From Paractinoplanes atraurantiacus (GTDB lineage: Bacteria > Actinomycetota > Actinomycetes > Mycobacteriales > Micromonosporaceae), in contig NZ_OBDY01000003.1 of assembly GCF_900215205.1 (NCBI RefSeq), positions 170,828 through 234,827 on the forward strand: DNA of 64,000 nucleotides, written 5' to 3'. Position numbers and translations under genes: made by a program. Shown here piece by piece: positions 49,470-59,318 of this stretch (position 1 is its first letter; the number at the start of each line of letters is the position of its first letter). Under the pieces are notes generated by a model that had not been told where the DNA came from, made no database searches, and was given only the letters and a program-made list of their open reading frames with translations.

Positions 49470-51164
49470 ATGGTGGCACCGGATGAGCACCGGCATGTCC
49501 CGCCGAGGCTTCCGGAGCAGCGCGCACCCGCCGACGACGCTCCCGGTGAGCGTTCGGCCTGGTTCTCGTACACGGCCAGCGGTGACCGCATCGTCTGGTC
49601 GGCCGCTTTGCGCGCCATGCTCGGCCACCCGCCGGCGCAGAACGAGGTGAGCCGCAAGGTCCTTGTGCGCTATGTGCACCGTGACGACCACGCCCGGGCC
49701 CTCGGCGCGATCACCTCGGCCTGGACCAGCGGCTCCACGGTGCGCACCACGCTGCGGCTCATGCGGGCCGACGGCGGCTGGTTCGACGTCGACTGCCGCA
49801 TCGAGCCGGTGAAGAGCCCGGACGGCACGGTCCGCGGCATCCGCTGCACAGTGACCGATGTCTCGGCCCGCGAGCGGGCCCGCCGCGAGATGGCACGCCT
49901 GGCCCGCCGGGGCGAGACGGTGCAGGACTCGCTGATCGAGCCCGACCCGGCCACCGGCCTGCTCACCCGCGCCCGGTTCGCCGACGAGATCGACCGGGCG
50001 CTGCGCCGGGGCGGCGGAGCGGTGCTGGTCATCCGCGTACAACCGGAAGGCGAAAGCCGCCCCGAGCGCAACGCCGATCTCCTGCATCGAGCGGCCCGGG
50101 TGCTGGAGGGCGTCGTGCAGGAGGGCGCGCTGCTCGGCCGCGTCGGCCCGAACGAGATCGCGCTGCTGCTGGCCGGCACCTCCTGGCCGATGGCCCGGCG
50201 CGAGGCCGAGCTGCTGGTGCAGGCGCTGCGCTCGCAGACCTTCGTGCTGACCGACACCTGGCTGCGGGCCGAGGCGTGGGGTGGTCTGGTGCGCTTCACC
50301 CCGGACGGCGACGCCGGCAGCCACGAGCTGCTGATCGACGCCGAGCAGGCGTGGCGGCAGTCGCGCGAGGCCGACCGGCCGCTCACTCACGTCGCCCATC
50401 CGGTGCCGGCGCGCGACCGGCAGGGCTCCTATCGCAGCCGGGTTGCCGACGCCCTCGACACCGACCGGTTCACCCTCTACGCCCAGCCCATCCTCGATCT
50501 TCAGACGAATACGGTGACCCGGCACGAACTGCTGCTGCGGGTCCTCGACGAGGCGGACGGCCCGCAGTCGCCGACCCAGGTGCTGGACACGGCCGAGCGT
50601 CTCGACGCGGTCTACGACATCGACCTCTGGGTGGTCGAGCGGGCTATGCAGCTCGCCGCCGAGCAGCCCTCGACCTGCCTGCAGATCAACCTGTCCGGCC
50701 GCTCGGTCGGCGACCCGCGGCTCACCGACGAGGTCGAGCGGCTCATCCAGCACTACCGGGTGAAGCCCGAGCAGCTCACCTTCGAGATCACCGAGACCGC
50801 CCTGATCGGCAACCTGAGCGAGGCCCGCCGCTTCGCCGACCGGGTGCGCGACCTCGGCTGCGAGCTCGCCCTCGACGACTTCGGCTCCGGCTACGCGTCG
50901 TTCCGCTACCTGCGGATCTTCCCCATCGACCTGGTGAAGATCGACGGTGAGTACGTGGTCGATCTGGTCGACAATCCCCAGGATCAGGTGCTGGTCCGTG
51001 CGCTGGTCCAGGTCTGTCAGGCGTACGGGATCCACACCGTGGCCGAGTTCGTCCAGGACGAGCCGACGTTGCGGCTGCTGCGTGAGCTCGGCGTCGATTA
51101 CGTGCAGGGCTATCTGATCGGGCGGCCCGCGCCCGTCGTCGAAGGCCGTTTGCATACGCCCTGA
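49470..51164 (+). CDS. PAS - degenerate GGDEF - EAL protein (probable c-di-GMP phosphodiesterase)
   Basis: Start ATG 49470 follows GGGGGAGG and gives 564 residues. A PAS domain (about 35-140) is followed by a GGDEF domain whose active site reads R-V-G-P-N-E-I, so the cyclase is inactive, and an EAL domain with H-E-L-L-L-R-V, N-L-S-G-R, E-I-T-E-T, L-D-D-F-G-S-G-Y-A-S, K-I-D-G and A-E-F-V, an intact set for hydrolysing c-di-GMP. No transmembrane segment is seen. The PAS domain may sense redox or light. Confidence 0.85.
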   Translation: MVAPDEHRHVPPRLPEQRAPADDAPGERSAWFSYTASGDRIVWSAALRAMLGHPPAQNEVSRKVLVRYVHRDDHARALGAITSAWTSGSTVRTTLRLMRADGGWFDVDCRIEPVKSPDGTVRGIRCTVTDVSARERARREMARLARRGETVQDSLIEPDPATGLLTRARFADEIDRALRRGGGAVLVIRVQPEGESRPERNADLLHRAARVLEGVVQEGALLGRVGPNEIALLLAGTSWPMARREAELLVQALRSQTFVLTDTWLRAEAWGGLVRFTPDGDAGSHELLIDAEQAWRQSREADRPLTHVAHPVPARDRQGSYRSRVADALDTDRFTLYAQPILDLQTNTVTRHELLLRVLDEADGPQSPTQVLDTAERLDAVYDIDLWVVERAMQLAAEQPSTCLQINLSGRSVGDPRLTDEVERLIQHYRVKPEQLTFEITETALIGNLSEARRFADRVRDLGCELALDDFGSGYASFRYLRIFPIDLVKIDGEYVVDLVDNPQDQVLVRALVQVCQAYGIHTVAEFVQDEPTLRLLRELGVDYVQGYLIGRPAPVVEGRLHTP

Positions 51165-51187
51165 CCGGGGTGGGTATACGGCCTCAC

Positions 51188-51577
51188 ATGGAGCACTTCA
51201 CGATCGCCACCGTAGCCGAGAAGAGCCCGGACTTCCGCCGGGTCCTGTGGACCGGTAAGCACACGCAGCTGGTCATCATGACGATTCCGCCGGACGGCGA
51301 GATCGGCGAGGAGGTCCACGAGGTGGACCAGATCCTCACCTTCGTCAGCGGCACCGGCAAGGCCATCGTCTCGGGGCAGACCCGCAACGTCGCCCAGGGC
51401 GATCTCGTCGTGGTCCCGGCCGCGCACAAGCACAACTTCCTCAACACGGGCCCGAACCCGCTGGTCCTCTACACCGTCTACGGCCCGCCGGAGCACGCCG
51501 ACGGCGCGGTGCACAAGACCAAGGAGGAGGCGGACCGCCTCGAGGAGCAGGGCAAGGACGAGCCGCCGCAGAATTAG
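51188..51577 (+). CDS. Cupin domain protein
   Basis: The 129-residue protein has the cupin motifs G-E-x-G-E-E-V-H-E-V-D-Q and G-D-L-V-V-V-P-A-A-H-K-H-N with the metal-binding His/Glu set. Starting at ATG 51188 gives a typical single-domain cupin. Function unknown. A charged tail K-T-K-E-E-A-D-R-L-E-E-Q follows. Confidence 0.85.
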   Translation: MEHFTIATVAEKSPDFRRVLWTGKHTQLVIMTIPPDGEIGEEVHEVDQILTFVSGTGKAIVSGQTRNVAQGDLVVVPAAHKHNFLNTGPNPLVLYTVYGPPEHADGAVHKTKEEADRLEEQGKDEPPQN

Positions 51578-51744
51578 CGGAGAAACAGCACAGCACCGGG
51601 ACCGGCCGTGGCCCCCCAGCCAGCCGGCCCCGGCGCCGTGCCGATGAGAGAAAAGTATCCGCGCAGCGTATCGAAGGCAGAGCCGAGCGTCGATGTATTG
51701 ACCCGGATCGTGACCTTCGGCCATCACGCCACTAACCTCTCTGC

Positions 51745-52236
51745 ATGACAGAGCCCGCGCCGCGATGGTTGAGCGACGAGCAGCAGCAGACGTGGCGCCG
51801 CTTCGTCGAGGTGCTGATCAGAGTGCCCGCGGCGCTCGAGGCGCAGCTCCAGCGCGACGCCGGCCTGACGCACATGGGCTACATAGTGCTGGTCTACCTG
51901 TCCGAGCAGCCCGGCCGCCGGCTGGCCATGAGCCGCCTGGCCAAATCGGTCAGCGCCTCCCTGTCCCGCCTGTCGCACGTCGTGGCCCGTCTCGAGGGGC
52001 AGGGCTGGGTCTACCGCGAGCGCGACCCCGCCGACGGCCGCGTCCAGATCGCGGTGCTCACCGACGAGGGATTCGCGAAGGTCGCCGAGACCGCGCCGGG
52101 GCACGCTGAGGCCGTACAACAACTGGTCTTCGACCGTCTCTCCCCCGCGCAGACGCGGCAGCTGGCCAAGCTCGCGGCCGCGCTGCTCCAGGAGCCGCTG
52201 ACGGGGAACGCGGCGCGCCCTACGCTGGGGCGATGA
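51745..52236 (+). CDS. MarR family regulator
   Basis: The 163-residue protein has a winged helix with [39 protein letters not shown] and D-P-A-D-G-R-V-Q, typical of MarR. Its stop overlaps the mscR start (ATGA), so it probably controls formaldehyde or mycothiol-related metabolism and itself. Confidence 0.92.
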   Translation: MTEPAPRWLSDEQQQTWRRFVEVLIRVPAALEAQLQRDAGLTHMGYIVLVYLSEQPGRRLAMSRLAKSVSASLSRLSHVVARLEGQGWVYRERDPADGRVQIAVLTDEGFAKVAETAPGHAEAVQQLVFDRLSPAQTRQLAKLAAALLQEPLTGNAARPTLGR

Positions 52237-53318
52237 GTCAGCGAGTGCAGGGCGTCATCGCCCGCGGCAAGGGTGCTCCGGTCGAGTTGACCACCATCGT
52301 CGTCCCCGACCCCGGCCCCGGCGAGGCCGTGGTCAAGATCCAGGCGTGCGGCGTCTGCCACACGGATCTGCACTATCGCGAGGGCGGCATCAACGACGAC
52401 TTCCCGTTCCTGCTCGGCCACGAGGCCGCGGGCGTGGTCGAGTCGGTCGGCGCCGGCGTCACCGAGGTCGCCCCGGGCGACTTCGTGGTGCTCAACTGGC
52501 GTGCCGTCTGCGGCGAGTGCCGGGCCTGCCGCAAGGGCAAACCGTGGTATTGCTTCGCCACCCACAACGCCACCCAGAAGATGACCCTCGAGGACGGCAC
52601 CGAGCTGTCGCCGGCCCTGGGCATCGGCGCGTTCGTGGAAAAGACGCTGGTCGCGGCCGGACAGTGCACAAAGGTCGATCCGCGGGCGCGGCCGGCGGCG
52701 GTCGGCCTGCTCGGCTGCGGCGTGATGGCCGGCATCGGCGCGGCCGTGAACACCGGCGGTGTCACCCGCGGCGACTCGGTGGCGGTGATCGGCTGCGGTG
52801 GTGTCGGCGACGGCGCGGTGGCCGGGGCGGCCCTGGCCGGCGCGACCACGATCATCGCGATCGACACCGACGAGCAGAAGCTGGAGTGGGCGAAAGGCTT
52901 CGGCGCCACCCACACGATCAACGCCCGCGGCACCGACGTGGTCGAGCGGGTGAAGGAGCTGACCGGCGGCTTCGGCGCCGACGTGGTGATCGAGGCGGTG
53001 GGGCGCCCGGAGACGTACGAGACCGCCTTCTACGCCCGCGATCTGGCCGGCACCGTGGTCCTGGTCGGCGTGCCGACCCCCGACATGAAGATCGAGCTGC
53101 CGCTGCTGGAGGTCTTCGGCCGCGGTGGTGCGCTGAAATCCAGCTGGTACGGCGACTGCCTGCCCAGCCGCGACTTCCCCATGCTGACCGAGCTCTACCT
53201 GCAGGGGCGGCTCGACCTCGACGCCTTCGTGACCGAGGAGATCGGCCTGGGCGACGTCGAGGCCGCGTTCGCCAAGATGCACACCGGTGGCGTGCTCCGT
53301 TCGGTGGTTCTTTTCTAA
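52233..53318 (+). CDS. mscR: S-(hydroxymethyl)mycothiol dehydrogenase
   Basis: The 361-residue zinc alcohol dehydrogenase shows [24 protein letters not shown], the structural zinc cysteines C-G-E-C-R-A-C...[10 protein letters not shown] for NAD and a C-terminal [10 protein letters not shown]. The N-terminal region (V-x-G-V-I-A-R-x-K-G-x-P-V-E-L) matches mycothiol-dependent formaldehyde dehydrogenase. It detoxifies formaldehyde as its mycothiol adduct and may reduce S-nitrosomycothiol. Coupled to the MarR gene. Confidence 0.88.
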   Translation: MSQRVQGVIARGKGAPVELTTIVVPDPGPGEAVVKIQACGVCHTDLHYREGGINDDFPFLLGHEAAGVVESVGAGVTEVAPGDFVVLNWRAVCGECRACRKGKPWYCFATHNATQKMTLEDGTELSPALGIGAFVEKTLVAAGQCTKVDPRARPAAVGLLGCGVMAGIGAAVNTGGVTRGDSVAVIGCGGVGDGAVAGAALAGATTIIAIDTDEQKLEWAKGFGATHTINARGTDVVERVKELTGGFGADVVIEAVGRPETYETAFYARDLAGTVVLVGVPTPDMKIELPLLEVFGRGGALKSSWYGDCLPSRDFPMLTELYLQGRLDLDAFVTEEIGLGDVEAAFAKMHTGGVLRSVVLF

Positions 53319-54688
53319 GCCGCTTTGGCGTACGCCGGTACGGAGCGGTCCGCGAGCAGATCGAGGGCCAGGGCGGCCGTCCAGCTGAAACTGGGCGCCC
53401 CCAGGCCCTCGCCGGTCTCCGGGTGGAAATACTCGAAGTGGCCGTTGCGGTGCACCAGCCGCACCATGGCGGCCCGCAGGTCCTCCGCCTCGTCCCGGCG
53501 ACCGTGCACGAGCAGCCCGCGGCGCAGCAGCCAGTTCACGTTGATCCAGACCGGGCCGCGCCAATACCGCAGGGTGTCGAAATCGGCGGCCGTACGGTCG
53601 TAGCTCGTCACCGGCAGCCCGAACCGCTCCGAGCGCATGGCCGCGAGCACGCCCTCCACCTGACCGGCGGGCAGATCCGGCAGCATCAGCGGCATCAGGC
53701 CGCTGACGCAGCGGGCCGGGGTCAGCTTGCCGGTGTGCACGTCCCGCGCGTGGAACATGCCGGTGTCCGGGTTCCACAGCCGCGACACGATGGCCGAGGT
53801 GATCCGCTGGGCCCGCTCGCGGTGCCCGCCGGCCGCGGCGGTGTGCCCGAGCACGCCGGCGATCTGGGCCAGGGACAGCTCGGCGGCGCCCAGAATGGCG
53901 TTGAACGACGGGCACTCGACGGCGAAGGCGTGCCGCTCCGTCAGTCCCGTGTCCGAATAGTCGGCGGCGCGGTAGCTGAGCACCAGACCCACATAACGCG
54001 CGTAGTCGGTGTCGGTGGGCCGGTGCGAGGCGTCCGAGACGGCCAGGTCACGGCGGCGGTAGACGGTCAGGAGCGACAGGTCGGCCGGCACGTTGGCCAT
54101 GGCGTCGTCCCAGGCCGGGCTGTTGTCCAGCCCCGACTCCCACGGATGAACGATGGCGGTCAGACCGCCGCCGCCGAGATCACGGCGGTCGGTCAGGTAT
54201 TCCTGCTGGGCGACCAGGCGCGGATAGAGCCACTCCAGCTCGGCCCGGGCCTGCTGCGAGGCGGCGGCGCCGTGCGCGGCCGCCCGCCGGTAGACCTCCC
54301 AGGCCGCGACCGCGTGCAGCGGCGGCTGGACGATGCCGGTGCTGCCGTGTGCGGGCCGGCTGCCGTACGCGGGCACGCCCCAGAAAGCCGGCCCCGGGAA
54401 GTAGTCGGCCTCGGACATGGCCGGGTCGAACACGATGTGCGGCACCCGCCCGTCCGGCCACTGAGCCTCGAACAGGCTGCGCAGATCACGCCAGGCACGC
54501 GTGGGGTTGACGTAGGCCAGACCGACCGCGATGAAGGCGGCGTCCCAGCTCCACTGATGGGGATAGAGGCGGCGGGAGGGGACCATGTGATCGCCGGCCC
54601 AGTTCGTCTCGAGGACGCCGGCGGCGGAGTTCCAGAGTTCGGCAGACATCTCAGTCACAGGTGCTGGCAGGGGGTGGTCGGGGTGCAT
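53315..54688 (-). CDS. GH63-like (mannosylglycerate hydrolase-type) glycoside hydrolase
   Basis: The 457-residue protein has [33 protein letters not shown] and [12 protein letters not shown], the (alpha/alpha)6-barrel signature of GH63-related enzymes. D/E residues in W-E-S-G-x-D-N-S and Y-F-H-P-E-T-G-E suit an inverting mechanism. No signal peptide, so cytoplasmic. Close relatives hydrolyse mannosylglycerate or glucosylglycerate; the substrate here is unknown. An internal ATG at 54649 is an alternative start. Confidence 0.85.
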   Translation of the reverse strand: MHPDHPLPAPVTEMSAELWNSAAGVLETNWAGDHMVPSRRLYPHQWSWDAAFIAVGLAYVNPTRAWRDLRSLFEAQWPDGRVPHIVFDPAMSEADYFPGPAFWGVPAYGSRPAHGSTGIVQPPLHAVAAWEVYRRAAAHGAAASQQARAELEWLYPRLVAQQEYLTDRRDLGGGGLTAIVHPWESGLDNSPAWDDAMANVPADLSLLTVYRRRDLAVSDASHRPTDTDYARYVGLVLSYRAADYSDTGLTERHAFAVECPSFNAILGAAELSLAQIAGVLGHTAAAGGHRERAQRITSAIVSRLWNPDTGMFHARDVHTGKLTPARCVSGLMPLMLPDLPAGQVEGVLAAMRSERFGLPVTSYDRTAADFDTLRYWRGPVWINVNWLLRRGLLVHGRRDEAEDLRAAMVRLVHRNGHFEYFHPETGEGLGAPSFSWTAALALDLLADRSVPAYAKAA

Positions 54689-54782
54689 CTAATCAGAAGA
54701 CCTTTCCGCTCCAGACGCCGGTAAACCCCTGTCGGGTCACCAGCCCTCCGCCTGAAGGGAACCCCTGGTTCGCACACGGTTC

Positions 54783-54799
54783 ACGGACCGCCGGTCCGT
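54783..54799. terminator. Hairpin at the end of the toxin-immunity pair
   Basis: ACGGACC and GGTCCGT enclose a GCC loop at the stop of the leftward immunity gene. No T-run follows on the minus strand, so termination is only suggested. Confidence 0.3.
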
Positions 54800-55134
54800 C
54801 AGAGCACCGTCCGGGCCCGATCATCACCGGCCGGTGTGTTGGCCAGCCAGCAGGCGCCACCGAGCGGCGCCCACCCGAACGACTCGACCTGGGCCACCAC
54901 CTTGCGCACCATCGCCTGCGGCTCGTCGTCCCACCGCTCGAACCCGTCGCCGATGTCTCCGGCGACCATCAGCCCACCCACAATGAGCCGCTCGAGCACC
55001 TCGACGGTCAGCCCCTGGAACTCGACGCCGGCCGCCTCCGCCGCCTCCCGAGCCGCCCCGATCACGGTGTCGACCGGCACCCAGTCATCCAGCCCTTCGA
55101 CCAGCAGCTCATCCACGATCCCGTCGGTGTTCAT
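54799..55134 (-). CDS. Probable immunity protein
   Basis: The 111-residue acidic protein starts MNTDGIVDELLVEGLDDWV and has no membrane segment. Its ATG overlaps the stop of the toxin-like gene (ATGA). Small acidic proteins directly downstream of toxin tips are usually cognate immunity proteins. I do not recognise a family. Confidence 0.55.
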   Translation of the reverse strand: MNTDGIVDELLVEGLDDWVPVDTVIGAAREAAEAAGVEFQGLTVEVLERLIVGGLMVAGDIGDGFERWDDEPQAMVRKVVAQVESFGWAPLGGACWLANTPAGDDRARTVL

Positions 55135-55547
55135 TCGAGATGCACCTTTCGGTCGCGCTCGCCGGCGCGGAAGATGTCGATCGTCTCGCCTCCGGAACGA
55201 GAGCTCAGCCGCCATTGGATGATCGTGCCGTCCGGCAGCTTATAGACCTCCGGAACCTTCGGCCCGCGTGCGGGCTGAGGCTCCGCGCCGGCGATCCACC
55301 GATCGAAGTAGCCGCGTAGCTCCTCGCTGCTCCCCGCGACCCGGACGTGGCTCTGCCGGCCCGCGGGCAGCCCGTCGAACTCGGACTGCCACTGATCAGG
55401 GCCGCGAGGCGGCGGTTCGGCGGCCCGCCCCGGGCCGCCCTGGTTGAGACGCCCGTCCTCGGCGACCCGCGCCAGGGCCTCATGGCCCTCGGCCACACTG
55501 GCGGCCGGTCGCCCGTGCGATCCGGGTCCGCGAGGCCTCCTTGGCAC
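55131..55547 (-). CDS. Orphan polymorphic-toxin C-terminal domain
   Basis: The last about 90 residues (Y-F-D-R-W-I-A-G-A-E-P then V-Y-K-L-P-D-G-T-I-I-Q-W-R and S-S-R-S-G-G-E-T-I-D-I-F...K-V-H-L-E) match the small beta-rich tips of Rhs/CDI-type toxins with an L-P-D-G-T-x-V-x-x-R-x-x-S-x-S-G-G-x-T-I-D-I pattern. The first 45 residues are low-complexity, and an alternative frame runs from 55588; a frameshift from a longer toxin carrier is possible. Delivery domain and secretion signal are absent. The following gene would give immunity. Confidence 0.6.
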   Translation of the reverse strand: MPRRPRGPGSHGRPAASVAEGHEALARVAEDGRLNQGGPGRAAEPPPRGPDQWQSEFDGLPAGRQSHVRVAGSSEELRGYFDRWIAGAEPQPARGPKVPEVYKLPDGTIIQWRLSSRSGGETIDIFRAGERDRKVHLE

Positions 55548-55607
55548 GGCCGCTCCACCTCAGCATCCACGTCGGTCGATCTGACCATAGTGGCGAGGCG
55601 TGGCGGC

Positions 55608-56813
55608 TCAGTCCAGGTAGCCGAAGTTGTCGCAGGTTCGGCGGTTGAGGATGCAGTTCTTGGTGCGCTTGTTCATGGCGTCCTGGTCCCACATGACGAA
55701 GGCGTCGCCGTGCATGGAGGAGGCGCTCTTCACGTCCTTGTCGGAGGACAGGTAGTAGCCCTGGGTGGTGCCCTTCACCCCGTACTGGATGTCGAAGGTT
55801 ATGGCGGGGATGCGGACGGGATGGGAGGAGGGGCAGCCCTGGCCGCTGCCGAAGGCGACGTGGTCCTTGTGGTTGGGGCTGTCCAGGTGCTTGCCGTCCC
55901 AGCAGTCGGGGAACTGCAGCATGAAGTGCAAGGTGGCGTCGCCGCCGCAGATGGGCCAGTTGCCGTTGGTGCTGCGGGCGATGCCGTCGAGGTCGCCCGG
56001 GCCGTAGAAGGCGCAGTAGAACTGGCCCTGGGCGCCGCGCGGGGTGGGCACCTTCTTCTTGGCGTCGCCGGCGACCATGCGCAGGCCGTTCGGCAGCGGC
56101 ATCATGCCTTTCGAGCTGTCGCGCAGCGAGCGGTAGTAGACGCGGAAGCCGGTGGTCTCGACGGGCTTGTTCGTGGCGTTGTCGTAGAGGGTCGGCACCC
56201 AGTAGGCGGAGTGGTCCTGCACGGGCTTGCAGGTGGTGGCGGTGAACTTCATCAGGTCACCGGCGGTCGTGCCGGCGTCGACCGCCTTGTTGCCGACGAA
56301 CGAGTGCATGTGTGAGGCGCCGGGCAGGCCGGGCAGCACGATCGGGTCGTCGGCCAGCCGGTGGCTGTACTGGCAGTCGGCGCGGAACTCGGGCAGGTTC
56401 CCGACGCCGGCCGGGACAGGATCGACCTTGCGGGAGTTGTACGCGTCGACCTGCGCCTGCCAGATCGCCGGGTCGACGTTGATCCAGCCGGGCTTGGCCG
56501 GCGCCTGCTGCTCCGTGGGCTTTGAAGGGGTCGTCTCCGTCGCGGGCTTCGACGGCGCGGCCTTGGAAGCGGACGTCGCCGGCCGGGCCGAAGCCGTCGT
56601 GGTCGCGGTTGCCGTCGCGGTCGCCGGAGCCGGCGTCGTGGCCGCGGCGGTCGCCGAGACCGCCTCGGGGCTGCTGTTGTCGCTGCGCATCGAGACCGCC
56701 GCCACCGAGACGGCTACCGCGACCACGGCCACGCCGGCGCCGAGGGCGGTGACGGCCCGGCTGGGCCGGCGGCGGTGACGTCGGGGCGGCTGGGGGATCG
56801 TCGTGTTCGGCAC
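55608..56813 (-). CDS. Secreted DUF1996 protein
   Basis: The 401-residue protein has one N-terminal transmembrane or signal segment (about 20-42), a Thr/Ala/Pro-rich linker (about 45-108) and a C-terminal DUF1996 domain with F-R-A-D-C-Q-Y-S-H, H-M-H-S-F-V-G, W-P-I-C-G-G and Y-C-A-F-Y-G motifs and several Cys. DUF1996 proteins are secreted, of unknown function. Overlap with no neighbour; next leftward gene is the toxin pair. Confidence 0.87.
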   Translation of the reverse strand: MPNTTIPQPPRRHRRRPSRAVTALGAGVAVVAVAVSVAAVSMRSDNSSPEAVSATAAATTPAPATATATATTTASARPATSASKAAPSKPATETTPSKPTEQQAPAKPGWINVDPAIWQAQVDAYNSRKVDPVPAGVGNLPEFRADCQYSHRLADDPIVLPGLPGASHMHSFVGNKAVDAGTTAGDLMKFTATTCKPVQDHSAYWVPTLYDNATNKPVETTGFRVYYRSLRDSSKGMMPLPNGLRMVAGDAKKKVPTPRGAQGQFYCAFYGPGDLDGIARSTNGNWPICGGDATLHFMLQFPDCWDGKHLDSPNHKDHVAFGSGQGCPSSHPVRIPAITFDIQYGVKGTTQGYYLSSDKDVKSASSMHGDAFVMWDQDAMNKRTKNCILNRRTCDNFGYLD

Positions 56814-56831
56814 GACTGGGAGACGGGCGGC

Positions 56832-57899
56832 TCAGCGCGCGATAACGGAAAGCCAGAGACGGCTTCGCCGCCCGGGGAGGTACGGCGAGTCGAGCCGCTT
56901 GGCGACGATGCCGTCCAGACCCTGGGCGCGGGCCGTCTCCAGCGCGAACTCGCCCCCGCCGGGGAAGTAGGGCGGCGTCTGCCAGTGGTCGCCGGCGATC
57001 GACAGGCCCGCCAGCAGCTCGCGGCGCTCCGCGTACCGCACGAGCTCGAGCGTGCTGTGCCCGTCGAGCCACAGAAGGTCGTACACCAATAAATGCACCG
57101 GCGTCCGCTCCGCCGCCCGCCTCGCCGCCGCCGAGTCCTTCGGCGGCTTGCGCCGGGCCAGCAGCTCGGGCGAAGGCCGGGGTCCGTCGAACGCCACGAT
57201 CTCGCCGTCGAGGACGGCCTCGACCGGCGCCAGCGCCGGACCGAGACCCCGGATCTCCGGATACCAGCTGGTCACGTCGCTTTCGGCCATCAGGCGTACG
57301 CGTCCTCCGGAGACGTACGCCTGGACGCGCCGGCCGCCCCACGCGAGCTCGTAACCCCAGTCGGCGTCGTCGGACGGCAGCGTGGCCGCGGGCACCGGCA
57401 GCATCGGCGCCACCTCGTCCGGCATGGACTCCCAGCCGGGCTCGGGCGGGTCCATCCGGCGGACCATCCAGTCGTTGCCGCCGGTCTGGAAGAAGACGTA
57501 GCGCCCGTTGGTGCGATCGCCGTGGAAGGTCACGCCGATCTCGTCGTCGCGCCACTTGTCGGCCTCGTACGTGCCCTGGTCGAAGATGGTCATCCGGCCG
57601 CCGCCGTACTCGCCGGCCGGTATCTCGCCGGAGAAGGCGAGGTATTCCAGCGGGTGGTCCTCGGTGTGCTTGGCCAGGTTGTTGCGGGCCTGGTCCTTGG
57701 GCAGGCCGCGGGGGACCGCGAACGAGACCAGCACGCCGTCGCGCTCCAGCCGGACGTCCCAATGCAGACTGCGCGCGTGGTGCTGCTGGATGACGAAGCG
57801 GTTCGCGTCCTGCTTGCTCCGTCCGGCCTGCCGCGGGATGGGCTCCGGCGTGCGCCGGGCGTCCCGCTTGTTCCGGTACTCCGCCAGACGATCCGTCAT
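56832..57899 (-). CDS. LigD-type 3'-phosphoesterase with degenerate ATP-dependent ligase domain
   Basis: The 355-residue protein has a LigD phosphoesterase domain (about 20-155) with F-V-I-Q-Q-H-H-A-R-S-L-H-W-D-V-R-L-E and F-S-G-E-I-P-A-G-E-Y-G-G-G, then a nucleotidyl-transferase ligase domain (about 170-355). Ligase motif I (K-x-D-G-x-R) reads A186-W-G-G-R-R, and the downstream motifs read L-D-G-I-V-A-K and L-W-L-S-V instead of E-G-x-V-x-K and W-x-K-x-K. The catalytic lysine is lost, so DNA ligation is not expected. No Ku or primase partner in the window. Confidence 0.85.
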   Translation of the reverse strand: MTDRLAEYRNKRDARRTPEPIPRQAGRSKQDANRFVIQQHHARSLHWDVRLERDGVLVSFAVPRGLPKDQARNNLAKHTEDHPLEYLAFSGEIPAGEYGGGRMTIFDQGTYEADKWRDDEIGVTFHGDRTNGRYVFFQTGGNDWMVRRMDPPEPGWESMPDEVAPMLPVPAATLPSDDADWGYELAWGGRRVQAYVSGGRVRLMAESDVTSWYPEIRGLGPALAPVEAVLDGEIVAFDGPRPSPELLARRKPPKDSAAARRAAERTPVHLLVYDLLWLDGHSTLELVRYAERRELLAGLSIAGDHWQTPPYFPGGGEFALETARAQGLDGIVAKRLDSPYLPGRRSRLWLSVIAR

Positions 57900-58089
57900 G
57901 ACCCTATTTTTTCCCGCGGTGACCGAAAATACACCGATGTAATTTGTCATACGCCTGTGCCAGGGTGGGCGACATGGCCAGCCATCTGAACAATTCGGAC
58001 GCGTCGATGATCGCGGGTTTCCCCCGCCGGTGGCGCGGGGTAGTGTCTTGGCTCCAACGCGTGTCCGACCGGTGGGAGGCAGTGCTGCG

Positions 58090-59196
58090 ATGACGTTGCG
58101 CATCCTCGTGGTGGGCGCCGGAATCGCCGGTCTCGCCGCTGCTCGAGCTCTGCGGCTCGCCGGCTTCCGGCCCGACGTGGTGGAGGAGCTGCCCGCGACC
58201 ATGCTGCCCGGCGCCGGCATCTACCTTCCCGGCAACGCCTCGCGGGCGATGCGCCAGCTGGGGCTCGACGCGCCACTGAGGCCGCTGGGCGACCTGATCT
58301 TCCGGCAGGTCTTCCTCGACGCCCGCGGCCGCGAGCTGTTCGAGATGGACGTGGCCGGGCTCTGGGCCGGCGTGGGCGAGTCGCGGGCGCTGTCCCGGGC
58401 CGACCTCCAGCAGGTGCTGCTCACCGGCGTCGGCGGCGAGGTGCGCTACGACACCGCCGTGCGCGACCTGGAGATCTTCGAGGGCGCCGCCAAGGTCGAG
58501 TTCGGAGACGGCAGCGTCGCCGAGTATGACCTGGTCGTCGGGGCCGACGGTCGGCGCTCGACGATCCGCGCCAAGGCCGGGCTGGGCGCCGCGGCCGACC
58601 CCACCGGCCAGATCGTCTACCGCTCGGTGGTCACCGGTGGGCCGCCGCTGAGCGACTGGACGGCCCTGCTCGGGCGGCGGTCGTCGTTCGTGGCCATGCC
58701 CATGGGCGGCCGCAAGATCTACTGCTACGCCGACGAGACCGCTCCCGACTCGCCCAACCCCGAGGACCCCAAGGCGCACCTGCGGGAGCTGTTCGGCACG
58801 TTCGGCGGCCCGGTGCCGGCCATTCTCGACGCCATCGAAAAGGTCCAGGTCGCCCGCACCGACGAGGTTGTTCTGCCAAGCTGGTCACGTGGCCCTGTCC
58901 TGCTCGTCGGTGACGCGGCGCACGCCACCGCCCCGACGCTCGCTCAGGGCGCGGCCATGTCTTTCGAGGACGCGGTCGTGCTCGGCGAGGAGCTTCGCGC
59001 TGCCTCCGGTGACGTCGCGTCCGCGCTGCGGGCGTACGAAGATCGCCGTCGTCCCCGGTGCGAGTCGGTGCGTGACCGCACCCGGGAGCGCGACCGCACC
59101 CGTGACGTGCCGCCCGCGTTGCGTGATCCGATGCTGCGCAGGCGCGGCCTGCGCATCTTCACCGACCACTACCGCCCGCTGGTATCGCCCGCCTGA
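58090..59196 (+). CDS. FAD-dependent monooxygenase
   Basis: The 368-residue protein has the Rossmann motif G-A-G-I-A-G-L-A-A-A, the D-G motif L-V-V-G-A-D-G-R-R-S, and G-D-A-A-H-A-T-A-P-T-L-A-Q-G-A, which binds FAD phosphate. It belongs to the PHBH class that hydroxylates aromatic or polyketide substrates with NAD(P)H. ATG 58090 follows a GGGAGG site. It is divergent from the LigD-type gene. Confidence 0.88.
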   Translation: MTLRILVVGAGIAGLAAARALRLAGFRPDVVEELPATMLPGAGIYLPGNASRAMRQLGLDAPLRPLGDLIFRQVFLDARGRELFEMDVAGLWAGVGESRALSRADLQQVLLTGVGGEVRYDTAVRDLEIFEGAAKVEFGDGSVAEYDLVVGADGRRSTIRAKAGLGAAADPTGQIVYRSVVTGGPPLSDWTALLGRRSSFVAMPMGGRKIYCYADETAPDSPNPEDPKAHLRELFGTFGGPVPAILDAIEKVQVARTDEVVLPSWSRGPVLLVGDAAHATAPTLAQGAAMSFEDAVVLGEELRAASGDVASALRAYEDRRRPRCESVRDRTRERDRTRDVPPALRDPMLRRRGLRIFTDHYRPLVSPA

Positions 59197-59318
59197 TCTA
59201 GAGGCCTCTTTGGTCACCCCGCGCCCGCGGGAGGTCGGTGGGGGACTATTCTGCCTGCGAGGTACGCCTTTGACCATGGGCGCACCGAGTGGGACGTACG
59301 AGACGACGGAGGCTATTC

